The notes beneath the pieces are model-generated. The model was not told the origin of the DNA and did no database searches. It saw nothing but the letters and a program-made list of their open reading frames with translations. The position numbers and the translations under genes are program-made. From Helicobacter sp. (GTDB taxonomy: Bacteria > Campylobacterota > Campylobacteria > Campylobacterales > Helicobacteraceae), in contig JALEPE010000101.1 of NCBI GenBank assembly GCA_022766795.1, positions 1 through 23,967 on the forward strand: 23,967 nucleotides of DNA, written 5' to 3'. Position 1 is the stretch's first letter, and each line of letters begins with the position of its first letter. Of this stretch, positions 1 through 7,905 are shown one piece after another.

Positions 1-1
1 A

Positions 2-256
2 AAAGACAAGGCGGATTCTATTTTTGGCAAAATGAAAGAATACAAACTTGATGAAATAGAGAAAAAGAAATATTCAAACACTTGTTTTAAACTTGATAAT
101 CTTTACAAAATGCTTCAAAATCAGCAAGAATACGATATTTACAAAGAGCGTTTAAATGCGAAAGTGGTAACATTCTATTTTGGTTCTAAGGAATATCAAG
201 AGCTTAAAAAAGAATTAAATATTAGAGCAAAAAAAGAGGAAAACTCTAAAAAATAG
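2..256 (+). CDS. C-terminal part of an unrecognised protein, cut by the left edge
   Basis: The frame is open from base 2 through the first ATG (32) to the TAG at 254-256, giving about 84 visible residues. The ATG at 32 has no Shine-Dalgarno sequence just before it, so this is more likely the tail of a longer gene starting outside the window than a 74-residue gene. The visible part is hydrophilic and rich in Lys, Glu and Tyr, probably helical, and ends in a charged run (KKEENSKK). No signal peptide, membrane segment or catalytic motif is visible. I do not recognise the family and assign no function. A hairpin with a T tract follows at 279-312 and could end this transcript. Confidence 0.5.
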   Translation, partial: KDKADSIFGKMKEYKLDEIEKKKYSNTCFKLDNLYKMLQNQQEYDIYKERLNAKVVTFYFGSKEYQELKKELNIRAKKEENSKK

Positions 257-278
257 AATCTCAAAGATTCCAACTCTC

Positions 279-312
279 AAAAGCAAGGCAAACAAAACTA
301 CCTTTGCTTTTT
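279..312 (+). terminator. Putative intrinsic terminator of the left-edge gene
   Basis: An AAAAGCAAGG arm (279-288) pairs with CCTTTGCTTTT (301-311) with one bulged base, and the right arm runs into a T tract. It lies 23 bases after the stop of the plus-strand gene. Inferred from structure only. Confidence 0.5.
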
Positions 313-330
313 AGGTTATAAAAACCTCGC

Positions 331-355
331 ACCTTAAGTGGTGCGCACTTAAGGT
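331..355 (-). terminator. Perfect 10-bp hairpin after clpB, putative terminator
   Basis: ACCTTAAGTG (331-340) and CACTTAAGGT (346-355) form a perfect 10-bp inverted repeat with a 5-base loop. It lies 26 bases beyond the clpB stop. On the minus strand a TTTTT run follows a few bases later, within a second small hairpin (313-327). This fits a terminator of clpB, and the symmetry could also block read-through from the left. Confidence 0.5.
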
Positions 356-381
356 ACAAAATCCGCAGTTTTATGACAACT

Positions 382-2955
382 TTAATCAATTCTTGCCTTT
401 ACGGATTCCGTATCGGCGTAAAAAGTAACTTTGCTTCCCTCCTTGATTTTGCCCTCTAAGATTAAATCCGCCAAGCGGTCTTCAATCTCCTCATACAAAG
501 CGCGTTTAAGCGGACGCGCACCAAAGGTTGGGTCAAAACCAACTTTAGCAATAAATTCTTTTGCGCTTGGTTCTAGGATAATGTGAATGTCGCGCTCTAT
601 TAATTTCTTTTGGATTCCAATAAATAAAATATCCACAATGTGCGTGATTTGCTCTAATCCAAGCGGATTGAAAATCACAATATCATCTAGGCGATTCAAA
701 AATTCTGGTTTGAAATAATTTTTCAACGCATCTTTTACTGCATTTTCACGCTCTTGCTCGTCTTTTAGCTCCATAATCGCGCTACTTGCGATATTGCTTG
801 TTAAGATGATAATCGTGTTTCTAAAGTCAATCGTAACGCCCTTATTGTCTGTCAAACGCCCATCATCAAGGACTTGCAAGAGCATATTAAACACATCGGG
901 GTGCGCTTTTTCAATCTCATCAAAAAGCACGACACTATAAGGTTTGCGGCGCACGGCTTCGGTGAGTTGCCCACCCTCCTCATAGCCAACATATCCCGGA
1001 GGTGCGCCTACAAGGCGACTTGCGGCGTGTTTTTCCATATATTCGCTCATATCAATTCTAATAAGATTCTTTTCGCTATCAAAGAGGAATCGTGCCAAAG
1101 TTTTAGCAGATTCTGTCTTACCTACGCCGGTAGGTCCTAGGAACAAGAAGCTACCAATGGGACGATTCAACTCACTTAATCCTGCTTTATTGCGCTTAAT
1201 GGCTCTAGCAATGGCGTGCAGTGCCTTATCTTGCCCGACAACATCTTTTTTTAATTCACTCTCAATGCTTAGAATCTTGTCCTTTTCGTCTTGTAACATT
1301 TTCTTAATCGGAATCTGTGTCCATCGGCTAATCACAGCGGCTATGGATTCCGGTAACACAGCATTTTTAAGCAATGTCCCCGCCTCTTGCATTTTTGCCC
1401 ATTTTACGTTTTGGGATTCTAGCTCCTTTTCTAGCTCGGGAATCTTTCCATAATCAATCTCTGCTGCTTTGTTAAAATCACTATTGCGCTTTGCCAATTC
1501 GCTTTCTGTCCTTAGAGAATCAATCTTGATTTTAATGTTTGCAATGTCGTTGAAAACCTGCTTTTCGCTCTCAAACTGCACTTCTAGGCTTTTCTTTTTC
1601 TCGTTTTTATCCTCAATTTCTTTTTTGATTTCCTCTAAGCGCACATTGTTTTTATCATTTTTTTCCATCAAAAGTGCTTCTTTTTCCACTTGCAAGGATT
1701 CTATCTCGCGCTTCACTTTGGATAATTCGCTAGGTTCGGATTCTATTTGCATTTTAAGCTCCGCCGCTGCTTCGTCAATCAAATCAATGGCTTTATCAGG
1801 CAAGAATCTATCCGTAATGTAACGATTGGAGAGTTTAGCAGCCGCGACTAATGCGCTATCAGTAATGGTTACATTGTGGTGTGCCTCTAGTCTTTCTTTG
1901 ATTCCTCGCAAGATTTGTAAGGCTTCATTCACATTGGGTTCATTAAGGGTTACAGGTTGGAATCTCCTCTGTAATGCCGCGTCTTTTTCAAAATATTTGC
2001 GGTATTCCTTAAGGGTGGTTGCGCCAATGGTGTGCAATTCTCCTCTTGCAAGGGCAGGTTTAAGAATATTTGCCGCATCCATACTGCCCTCACTTGCACC
2101 TGCGCCCACAATGGTGTGGATTTCATCAATGAATAAAACAATATTTCCGCTTTTTTTGACTTCATCAATGACTTTTTTAAGCCTATCCTCAAACTCTCCG
2201 CGATACTTTGCGCCCGCAATGAGCGCACTCATATCAAGGGCAATCACGCGTTTGTTTTGCAAAGAGAGTGGAACTTCTTTTTTTACGATTCTTTGTGCAA
2301 GCCCTTCTACAACCGCAGTTTTTCCAACGCCCGGTTCGCCAAGCAGGATTGGATTGTTTTTTGTCTTGCGGATAAGGATTTGCATCATATGGGTGATTTC
2401 CTCATCTCTGCCGATGACAGGGTCTAGTTTGCCCTCAATGGCTTTTTTGGTTAAGTCAATGCCAAATTTTTCTAGCGATTCTAAATTCTCATCGCCACTT
2501 TGAGAGTCAATTTTCGCCCCTGCACGCATTGCTTCAAAAGTCTTTTTTAGCTCATTAATATCTAAATATTTGCTAAAAAGCTGCTTAATGGAATCGTTTT
2601 GCAACGCGCTTAGAATAAAAGTATCTAGCGCAATATAGGAATCTCCATTGCTTACAGCCAAGCCATCGGCGGTATTGAATAACTCTTGCAAATTTTTTGA
2701 GATTCTTAAATTTTCCTTGCTGACTTGACTGCTTTTGGGTAGATTCCCTGCAAGACTTTTAGCTTCTAATTCTAGGGTATTTTTATCGCTATTTAAGCGG
2801 TTAAGGGCTTGGTTTAAGAGAGAATTGGTGTTTGTTAGCATTGCCCAAAAAAGGTGAATTGGCTCAATTTCTTGGTTTTTGTTATGGAGTGCGAGGGAAG
2901 CACCTTGTTCTAATGTTTCTTGTAAAGTATTGGTTAATCTTTCTAAAATATTCAT
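382..2955 (-). CDS. clpB: ATP-dependent disaggregase ClpB (Hsp100)
   Basis: ClpB is a cytoplasmic hexameric AAA+ chaperone that works with DnaK-DnaJ-GrpE to pull polypeptides out of heat-induced aggregates. The 857-residue product has the full ClpB layout: an N-terminal Clp repeat domain (about 1-145), a first AAA module with Walker A GEPGVGKT at 206-213, a charged coiled-coil middle domain (about 400-520) that separates ClpB from ClpA/ClpC, and a second AAA module with Walker A GPTGVGKT at 607-614. A longer frame begins at 2985, but the ATG at 2955 has an ideal AAGGAGG five to eight bases upstream, and the protein then starts MNILERLTN, so I chose it. The gene stands alone on the minus strand, divergent from the universal stress gene, with its own consensus promoter at 2987-3015. 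Confidence 0.97.
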   Translation of the reverse strand: MNILERLTNTLQETLEQGASLALHNKNQEIEPIHLFWAMLTNTNSLLNQALNRLNSDKNTLELEAKSLAGNLPKSSQVSKENLRISKNLQELFNTADGLAVSNGDSYIALDTFILSALQNDSIKQLFSKYLDINELKKTFEAMRAGAKIDSQSGDENLESLEKFGIDLTKKAIEGKLDPVIGRDEEITHMMQILIRKTKNNPILLGEPGVGKTAVVEGLAQRIVKKEVPLSLQNKRVIALDMSALIAGAKYRGEFEDRLKKVIDEVKKSGNIVLFIDEIHTIVGAGASEGSMDAANILKPALARGELHTIGATTLKEYRKYFEKDAALQRRFQPVTLNEPNVNEALQILRGIKERLEAHHNVTITDSALVAAAKLSNRYITDRFLPDKAIDLIDEAAAELKMQIESEPSELSKVKREIESLQVEKEALLMEKNDKNNVRLEEIKKEIEDKNEKKKSLEVQFESEKQVFNDIANIKIKIDSLRTESELAKRNSDFNKAAEIDYGKIPELEKELESQNVKWAKMQEAGTLLKNAVLPESIAAVISRWTQIPIKKMLQDEKDKILSIESELKKDVVGQDKALHAIARAIKRNKAGLSELNRPIGSFLFLGPTGVGKTESAKTLARFLFDSEKNLIRIDMSEYMEKHAASRLVGAPPGYVGYEEGGQLTEAVRRKPYSVVLFDEIEKAHPDVFNMLLQVLDDGRLTDNKGVTIDFRNTIIILTSNIASSAIMELKDEQERENAVKDALKNYFKPEFLNRLDDIVIFNPLGLEQITHIVDILFIGIQKKLIERDIHIILEPSAKEFIAKVGFDPTFGARPLKRALYEEIEDRLADLILEGKIKEGSKVTFYADTESVKARID

Positions 2956-2963
2956 TGTGGATT

Positions 2964-2970
2964 CCTCCTT
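2964..2970 (-). promoter_or_regulatory. Shine-Dalgarno sequence that sets the clpB start
   Basis: On the minus strand this reads AAGGAGG, eight bases before the ATG at 2955. It lies inside the longer open frame that begins at 2985, and it decides for the downstream ATG. Confidence 0.8.
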
Positions 2971-2986
2971 AAAATTGAATGGCAAA

Positions 2987-3015
2987 ATTATATAACTTTA
3001 GTCTTATATTGTCAA
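2987..3015 (-). promoter_or_regulatory. Consensus sigma-70 promoter of clpB
   Basis: On the minus strand TTGACA (3015-3010) is followed by a 17-base spacer and TATAAT (2992-2987), a perfect match to the housekeeping consensus. The predicted start is near 2980, giving a leader of about 25 bases. Campylobacterota promoters usually lack a conserved -35 box, so this is notable. I looked for a HAIR (HspR) repeat and for a CIRCE element and saw neither clearly. Confidence 0.75.
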
Positions 3016-3182
3016 GTTTCATAATAATAAATTACTAAGATTTTCTAAATAAAATTGCTAAGAAATTAGGTTATTAAAATTTTTTTAAGGATTTGTATTA
3101 TGTATTTGAGTAAATTTAGCCAAATACCATAAAAAAACAATCATTTATCATATTATTTACTAAGTTTTAATATTTATCTCTG

Positions 3183-3188
3183 TATAGT
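3183..3188 (+). promoter_or_regulatory. Possible -10 box for the universal stress gene
   Basis: TATAGT preceded by TG lies about 43 bases before the ATG at 3231 in a very AT-rich stretch with no recognisable -35. This is the usual look of a housekeeping promoter in this phylum. Weak, position-based call. Confidence 0.35.
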
Positions 3189-3230
3189 GAATAGACATTA
3201 ATTTAGCGCAAAAGGGCGCGGAGGTTTTTT

Positions 3231-4052
3231 ATGAAAGATAGAATCGTTGTTGCAACAGATTTTTCTCAAAGTAGTCTTGCAAGTTTAGTGAAAGCAATGT
3301 ATTTAGCTAAAAGAGATAAATGTACCCTTGATATTGTGCATGTCGTGGAATATTCCGTATTTCACGACCCCAAAAAGGATAAAAAAGCAGGTAAAGAAGC
3401 GCTTGCAAAGTTCATTTCCGACCATTTTCCAAAACCAGAGGTGGAGATTTCCCAATTCTGCTATGTTGGCACAATTCACAAAGAAATTCACAAACATATC
3501 AAAGATAGAGAATGCTGCCTATTGGTGATTGGTGCAACCGGTGAAACACAGCATATCACAGATGTTTTATTGGGTTCTGTGGCAAAAAGAATCGTAAGAA
3601 AGGCTGAAATTCCGGTTTTGGTAGCTAAAAATGAATCGCTTTCGGATTATGTTAATATTTTCTCTCCAACAGACTTTTCAGATGATTCCTTAAAAACAGC
3701 AAAGGCGGCTCAAAAGTTTTTCCCAACGACAAGCTTGGTGTTTTACCATATGATTGCGCGACCTTTTGAATTGCGTTTAGGGCATTATGGAGCGAACGAT
3801 GACCAAATCTCAAGCTTTAATAAAGAAGCAGAAAATAAAGCAAAAGAAGTTTCTAAAGAGTTTTTACGTAATTTTACAGGCAAGGTGGAAGTCGTGCTAG
3901 ATAGCGGAATCTTATCTTATACGCGTCTTTTAAGCGTTGCAGAATCCAAGCACGCTTCTTTAATTGCATTGCCGACAAGTGGAAAAATCAGCTTCTTTGC
4001 ATTAGATGTGTTGCAATATTCTAATGTGGATGTGTTTATTTGTAAATTTTAA
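3231..4052 (+). CDS. Tandem-domain universal stress protein (UspA family)
   Basis: Universal stress proteins are cytoplasmic alpha/beta proteins, often ATP-binding, that accumulate in starvation and stress. Their exact role is usually unknown. The 273-residue product has two Usp domains: residues 1-135 start with RIVVATDFSQSS, and about 137-273 restart with VNIFSPTDFSDDS. The first domain carries a nucleotide-binding-like signature, VIGATG followed by LLGSVAKRIV, but with ten rather than the canonical nine residues between the second and third glycines. The second domain lacks it, as is common in tandem forms. A strong GGAGG lies seven bases before the ATG. The gene is divergent from clpB, which fits a shared stress theme, but no common operator is obvious. 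Family call is firm; binding of ATP is uncertain. Confidence 0.9.
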   Translation: MKDRIVVATDFSQSSLASLVKAMYLAKRDKCTLDIVHVVEYSVFHDPKKDKKAGKEALAKFISDHFPKPEVEISQFCYVGTIHKEIHKHIKDRECCLLVIGATGETQHITDVLLGSVAKRIVRKAEIPVLVAKNESLSDYVNIFSPTDFSDDSLKTAKAAQKFFPTTSLVFYHMIARPFELRLGHYGANDDQISSFNKEAENKAKEVSKEFLRNFTGKVEVVLDSGILSYTRLLSVAESKHASLIALPTSGKISFFALDVLQYSNVDVFICKF

Positions 4053-4055
4053 GTA

Positions 4056-4076
4056 AAGAATCGCTTTGCGATTCTT
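4056..4076 (+). other. Perfect 9-bp hairpin between the stress gene and comEC
   Basis: AAGAATCGC (4056-4064), loop TTT, GCGATTCTT (4068-4076). It starts four bases after the upstream stop and ends six bases before the comEC ATG. There is no T tract, so it is not a typical intrinsic terminator. It could be a processing or stability element or restrict access to the comEC start, which has no evident Shine-Dalgarno sequence. Confidence 0.5.
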
Positions 4077-4081
4077 AGCGT

Positions 4082-5362
4082 ATGCAACTCACACAGCCTT
4101 TATTTTTTAATATCAAAGAACGCGTGATTTTTTGTGTTTTTTTACTGTGTGTAGCGTGTGCGACGCTTGGGTTTAAATATTATCAATTCTATGCTTTAAA
4201 GTCTCAAAGTAACCCGCAAGTGCGTGCGGAAGTTTTACTGCAATACACCAAACAAAAGAATAATAAAATATATTTTGTGTTGAAGCTAAAAAGTGATTTT
4301 GGCGTGTTTTATACGACAACTTACGAAGATTTGCGTGATATTAGGAATCGCGAAATACTTTTACGCTTAAAATTCTCTAACATCACATTTTTGGAGTTTT
4401 TAAAGGGTTTTTATGCGTCAAGTTTTAGTATGATTGTATTGCCAAAAAATACTTTCAAGCAAGATTTACGCGCATTTATTATGTCCCAGCATTCTACGCA
4501 AATAATGGGCGAGTATTATCTAGCGTTATTTTTAGCCGATAGTTTGCCAAAGGCTTGGCGCGAGGTGGCACAAAGTTATGGAATCGCACATCTGTTTGCC
4601 ATTTCGGGATTCCACACAGGGATTTTAAGTGCGGTTGCATTTTTGATTTTAGGATTCCTTTATAAGCCACTGCACAAGAGGTTTTTCCCTTTTAGGAATT
4701 TCTTTTTTGATGTGGGGTTTGTAGTCATTTCCTTGCTGTTTATGTATTATTTTTTATTGACGCAATCTCCATCGTATTTGCGCGCACTTGCGATGAGCGG
4801 GATTGCATTTTTCTTTTTGTGGCGCGGAATCTCACTTTGGCGTATTGAAACTTTATTTTGGTGTGTGTTGTCCTTGCTCGCACTATTTCCCTCGCTTGTG
4901 TTTTCTGTAGGTTTTTATTTCTCATCGCTTGGGGTTTTGTATATTTTTTTGTTTTTTAAATACTTTAAGATTCCGCAAGGCTTTATGCAACGTTGTATGT
5001 ATGGAATTGCGCTTAATGCTTCAACATTTTTTCTTATGGGAATTGTGGTGTATTATTTTTTTCCTCTATTCTCGCCATTATCGCTATTTTCGCTTATGCT
5101 AACGCCGCTTTTTAGCTTGTATTATCCCTTAGCACTGATAGCGCATTTGCTAGGAATTGGCGGAATTTTAGATTCTATATTGTTGGGGTGGTTGGCGTTT
5201 CCAACGCATACAATTGCGCTTGAAGTGCCTTTTATGTTATTTTGCGCCTGCAATGTTTTAAATGTTATGGCGATATTTTCGCGTTCCATATTTTTGGGTC
5301 TTTTGGGTTTGAATTGCGCATATTTTTGCTATGGATTGTATTTGTATTTTTATGGATTTTAG
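4082..5362 (+). CDS. comEC: ComEC/Rec2-family inner-membrane DNA channel
   Basis: ComEC carries single-stranded DNA across the inner membrane during natural transformation. The 426-residue product has an N-terminal membrane segment (about 13-35), a short soluble stretch, then the competence domain with many membrane helices. The family signature FAISGFHTGIL lies near residue 171. The protein is much shorter than Bacillus ComEC (about 776 residues) because it lacks the C-terminal metallo-beta-lactamase-like domain. A short form of this kind is known in Helicobacter. The start has no clear Shine-Dalgarno sequence and follows a perfect hairpin, so expression may depend on coupling or processing. 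The next gene begins 37 bases downstream. Family is confident; the exact start is less so. Confidence 0.88.
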   Translation: MQLTQPLFFNIKERVIFCVFLLCVACATLGFKYYQFYALKSQSNPQVRAEVLLQYTKQKNNKIYFVLKLKSDFGVFYTTTYEDLRDIRNREILLRLKFSNITFLEFLKGFYASSFSMIVLPKNTFKQDLRAFIMSQHSTQIMGEYYLALFLADSLPKAWREVAQSYGIAHLFAISGFHTGILSAVAFLILGFLYKPLHKRFFPFRNFFFDVGFVVISLLFMYYFLLTQSPSYLRALAMSGIAFFFLWRGISLWRIETLFWCVLSLLALFPSLVFSVGFYFSSLGVLYIFLFFKYFKIPQGFMQRCMYGIALNASTFFLMGIVVYYFFPLFSPLSLFSLMLTPLFSLYYPLALIAHLLGIGGILDSILLGWLAFPTHTIALEVPFMLFCACNVLNVMAIFSRSIFLGLLGLNCAYFCYGLYLYFYGF

Positions 5363-5364
5363 GC

Positions 5365-5370
5365 TAAAAT
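5365..5370 (+). promoter_or_regulatory. Possible -10 box before the DUF502 gene
   Basis: TAAAAT in the context GGCTAAAAT lies about 30 bases before the GTG at 5400 and just after the comEC stop. There is no -35 match. It could start a transcript covering the DUF502-mqnP cluster. Weak. Confidence 0.3.
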
Positions 5371-5399
5371 GCGGGACTTTAGTTTCTTAAGGATTTTGC

Positions 5400-5942
5400 G
5401 TGCATCACATTATTTCCAAAATTAGTAAGGGCATTTTAACGATTCTGCCTTTTTTGGTGTTGTTTTGGATCTTTTCTTTTGTTTATGAATTTTGTGAGAA
5501 AATCTTTTATTCTGTGTTTGGAATCACAAATGCAAATCTTTTTGTAACGCTTTTAATCTTTTTTATAAGTCTTATGTTTTTGTATTATGTTGGGCATTTA
5601 GTAGATAAAAATAAAAAAGTTTTACTCATTACAATGACAGAAGTGATTATTGGTAGGATTCCACTCGTGAAGAGCGTGTATTCTGGGATTAAAGAAGTGT
5701 TAAACATCTTTACAGGTAAAAATAAAGAAGGTTACTTGGGTGTCGCGTATGTTAATGTGGGAAATGTAGAGGTTTTAGGATTTATTACCAAAGAAGAAGA
5801 GGAGGTGTTATGGGTATTTGTGCCAACAACGCCAAATCCCACTTCAGGATTTGTTTTTAAGATTCCGAAGGAAAAAGTGAGAATGTCGGATTTATCTGTG
5901 GGTGAGGGTTTTAGAAAAATTGTCTCATTGGGCGTAAAGTAG
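5400..5942 (+). CDS. DUF502 family membrane protein
   Basis: A 180-residue protein with two hydrophobic segments near the N-terminus (about 11-31 and 42-64) and a soluble C-terminal part containing IPLVKSVYSGIKEV and VPTTPNPTSGF, which are typical of the DUF502 family. The family is widespread and its function is not established; the topology suggests an inner-membrane protein with a cytoplasmic or periplasmic tail. The start is GTG, chosen because AAGGA lies six to seven bases upstream and no ATG fits. It sits between comEC and mqnP with a 6-base gap to mqnP, so co-transcription with mqnP is likely, but this does not prove a role in quinone synthesis. Confidence 0.85.
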   Translation: MHHIISKISKGILTILPFLVLFWIFSFVYEFCEKIFYSVFGITNANLFVTLLIFFISLMFLYYVGHLVDKNKKVLLITMTEVIIGRIPLVKSVYSGIKEVLNIFTGKNKEGYLGVAYVNVGNVEVLGFITKEEEEVLWVFVPTTPNPTSGFVFKIPKEKVRMSDLSVGEGFRKIVSLGVK

Positions 5943-5948
5943 GGGAAT

Positions 5949-6800
5949 ATGTTACAAAAACTAAAAGATTTTAGAGAATTGGTAATGTTTGAGCATAGCA
6001 TTTTTTCAATGCCTTTTATTTTTATTGCGATGATTACCGCAGCACACGGCTGGTTTGGCTGGGAATTGCTTGTTTTTGGTGTGGTGGCAAGTGTGAGTGC
6101 TAGGAATTTTGCAATGGGATTTAATCGCTTTGCAGACAGGAAGTTTGATAAGACAAATCCGCGCACGCAAAATCGCCCAAGCGTAGATGGTAGAATCTCA
6201 CCAAAGGCAATGCTGCTCTTTATTGTTGTTAATGCGCTCATTTTTATCGCAATGGGATATGTGATTAATCCTTTGTGCTTTTATCTTTCTTTTCCGATTC
6301 TTATTATTCTCGCGAGTTATTCATTAATGAAACGCTTTTCAAGTGTTGCACATTTGGTGTTAGGACTTTCTTTAGGACTCGCACCCATTGCTGGAGTAGC
6401 AGCGGTTTTAGGAGAGATTCCGCTTTGGAGTGTATATTTATGTATTGGTGTGTTATTTTGGGTGGCAGGATTTGACTTGTTATATGCTTTGCAGGATATT
6501 GAGCACGATAAAAGAGAGGGCTTATATTCAATTCCGAGCGTGTTTGGTGTGCAAAAAACACTTTGGTTTGCACGGATATTTCATATTTTTACTCTTGTAT
6601 TCTGGTGGTTATTTATCAAAGAAGCGGGACTTGGAATCTTTATGGGGATAGGGCTTGGAGTATCTTGTGTATTTTTATGTTTTGAGCATTATTTGGTATC
6701 TAAGCATTTTGATAATATTCCGCGTGCATTTTTTACTCTAAATGGATATTTAGGAATCGCATTTTTGGGATTTTGCATTGCGGATTTTATGATAGGATAG
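5949..6800 (+). CDS. mqnP: Menaquinone biosynthesis prenyltransferase MqnP (UbiA superfamily)
   Basis: MqnP attaches the polyprenyl tail to 1,4-dihydroxy-6-naphthoate in the futalosine route to menaquinone, the only respiratory quinone of Helicobacter. The 283-residue product is an integral inner-membrane protein. Two Asp-rich motifs bind the Mg-diphosphate substrate: NRFADRKFDKTNPRTQNRP, starting at Asn59 with Asp63, and DLLYALQDIEHDKREG, with Asp176, Asp183 and Asp187. Length and motif spacing match the UbiA-like enzyme of the futalosine pathway. A GGGG Shine-Dalgarno sequence precedes the ATG. It follows the DUF502 gene by six bases and precedes the next gene by three, so it belongs to the same operon. 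Confidence 0.92.
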   Translation: MLQKLKDFRELVMFEHSIFSMPFIFIAMITAAHGWFGWELLVFGVVASVSARNFAMGFNRFADRKFDKTNPRTQNRPSVDGRISPKAMLLFIVVNALIFIAMGYVINPLCFYLSFPILIILASYSLMKRFSSVAHLVLGLSLGLAPIAGVAAVLGEIPLWSVYLCIGVLFWVAGFDLLYALQDIEHDKREGLYSIPSVFGVQKTLWFARIFHIFTLVFWWLFIKEAGLGIFMGIGLGVSCVFLCFEHYLVSKHFDNIPRAFFTLNGYLGIAFLGFCIADFMIG

Positions 6801-6803
6801 TAA

Positions 6804-7346
6804 ATGGAGAGCTTTGTTAAAAGTCGCTTAATTGATACAATGCTAAAAATTTCCTTTGAGGAAGCTAGAAATAATGCTGAATCTTTTGTGCAGGAGTTTA
6901 ATAAACTTACGCAAAGTGATGAAGACCCCATTGGAGAATGGTTGCGTTTAACGCGTGCGAAGAGAGGAAATTTAGAAGCTGATAATGCGATAATTTTAGA
7001 ATTGCTCGTAGAAGTTTATCGCAAGATAGAATCCCTAGAAGCGCGTATTAGCGGCAATGTTAAAAGCTATGTGCCTTTGGAGAATCACGCAACAATTGGC
7101 ACAATCGGGCATAGTTGTTTTGCGTTAATTGATGCAGAGCTTGCAGAAAACACATTGTATTATGGTAGAATAGAATTACCGACTTTTCCTGCACGCATTG
7201 TTCCGGTGTATTTTGTGTATCATTCTAATTTGGCTTGGATTGAACGCATTCACGGGCGTGATGAAGTAGAGTGGGATAGCTATGTAGCAAGTAAAGAGCG
7301 CGCATTAATTCGATCAATTAAAAATAAAAAGGTAGATAATGGGTGA
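6804..7346 (+). CDS. Conserved hypothetical protein of the mqnP-thrB cluster
   Basis: A 180-residue soluble protein without signal peptide or membrane segment. Residues 1-95 look helical (a charged stretch with LEADNAIILELLVEVYRKIESLEARI), followed by a probably beta-rich second half with a conserved-looking run LYYGRIELPTFPARIVP and an acidic patch around DEVEWDSYVASKERALIR. I do not recognise a family with confidence; the second half could be a small beta-barrel of PilZ type, but no PilZ RxxxR / D-S-x-G motif is visible. It starts three bases after mqnP and overlaps the next gene by eight bases, so translational coupling is likely. Confidence 0.75.
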   Translation: MESFVKSRLIDTMLKISFEEARNNAESFVQEFNKLTQSDEDPIGEWLRLTRAKRGNLEADNAIILELLVEVYRKIESLEARISGNVKSYVPLENHATIGTIGHSCFALIDAELAENTLYYGRIELPTFPARIVPVYFVYHSNLAWIERIHGRDEVEWDSYVASKERALIRSIKNKKVDNG

Positions 7347-7896
7347 TGTAAATATAATGCTTTGGGGAGGGATTGGAATCGCAGTTGTTTTAGTGTTATT
7401 AATCGTATATTTGTATCTTAAAGAAAGCGAGAGCAATAAACGCACAAGGCGATATGAAAAGTCTATTGAGGAGCTAAATAAAGAAGTTTATCGCCTACAA
7501 AAACGGATTAAAGAGCAAGAAAGTGCGCTAGAACATTTTAAAGTTGGCATTAAGGCGCAGATTTATCAAGATACGCGCCTAGAGATGAAAAATTTATTAG
7601 ATACAAATTTAAACACGCAAGTGGTGCCATTACGTGCAGATATGGAATCCCTAAAAGTGCAGTGGCAAAGCCACCAAAAAGCTTTAGAAAATATTGAATA
7701 TTTGGAAAATAAAATTTTTAGCCTAGAGGATAGAATGAAAGAATTTGCTTATACGCCGACAAATCCTATAAATATTGATGAAGGGCGCATTATTGCTATG
7801 TTTAAAGATGGCTGGAGTGTAGATTCCATTGCAAAAGAATTGCGCGTCGGCAAAGGTGAAGTAGAATTTACTTTAAAATTTGCAAATTTAAAATAA
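7339..7896 (+). CDS. Membrane-anchored coiled-coil protein with C-terminal helix-turn-helix-like end
   Basis: The 185-residue product has a single N-terminal membrane helix (about 7-28), a long coiled coil (about 33-140, rich in Lys, Glu and Leu heptads) and a short C-terminal segment (about 148-185) reading RIIAMFKDGWSVDSIAKELRVGKGEVEFTLKF. The last part resembles a helix-turn-helix of the kind found at the end of DUF6115-type proteins. The anchored coiled coil suggests a scaffold or envelope-linked role, but no function is established. The start ATG overlaps the end of the previous gene (shared ATGGGTGA), indicating coupling. thrB follows after nine bases. Confidence 0.78.
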   Translation: MGDVNIMLWGGIGIAVVLVLLIVYLYLKESESNKRTRRYEKSIEELNKEVYRLQKRIKEQESALEHFKVGIKAQIYQDTRLEMKNLLDTNLNTQVVPLRADMESLKVQWQSHQKALENIEYLENKIFSLEDRMKEFAYTPTNPINIDEGRIIAMFKDGWSVDSIAKELRVGKGEVEFTLKFANLK

Positions 7897-7905
7897 AGGT
7901 GGGCT

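Noticed and set aside
1826..2503. 225-residue plus-strand frame inside clpB
   Set aside because: Shadow of a strongly conserved coding region on the other strand; Ser/Leu-rich composition typical of antisense frames.
3001..3100. Possible HspR (HAIR) or CIRCE operator at clpB
   Set aside because: Only short partial matches in AT-rich DNA; no pair of half-sites with the right spacing.
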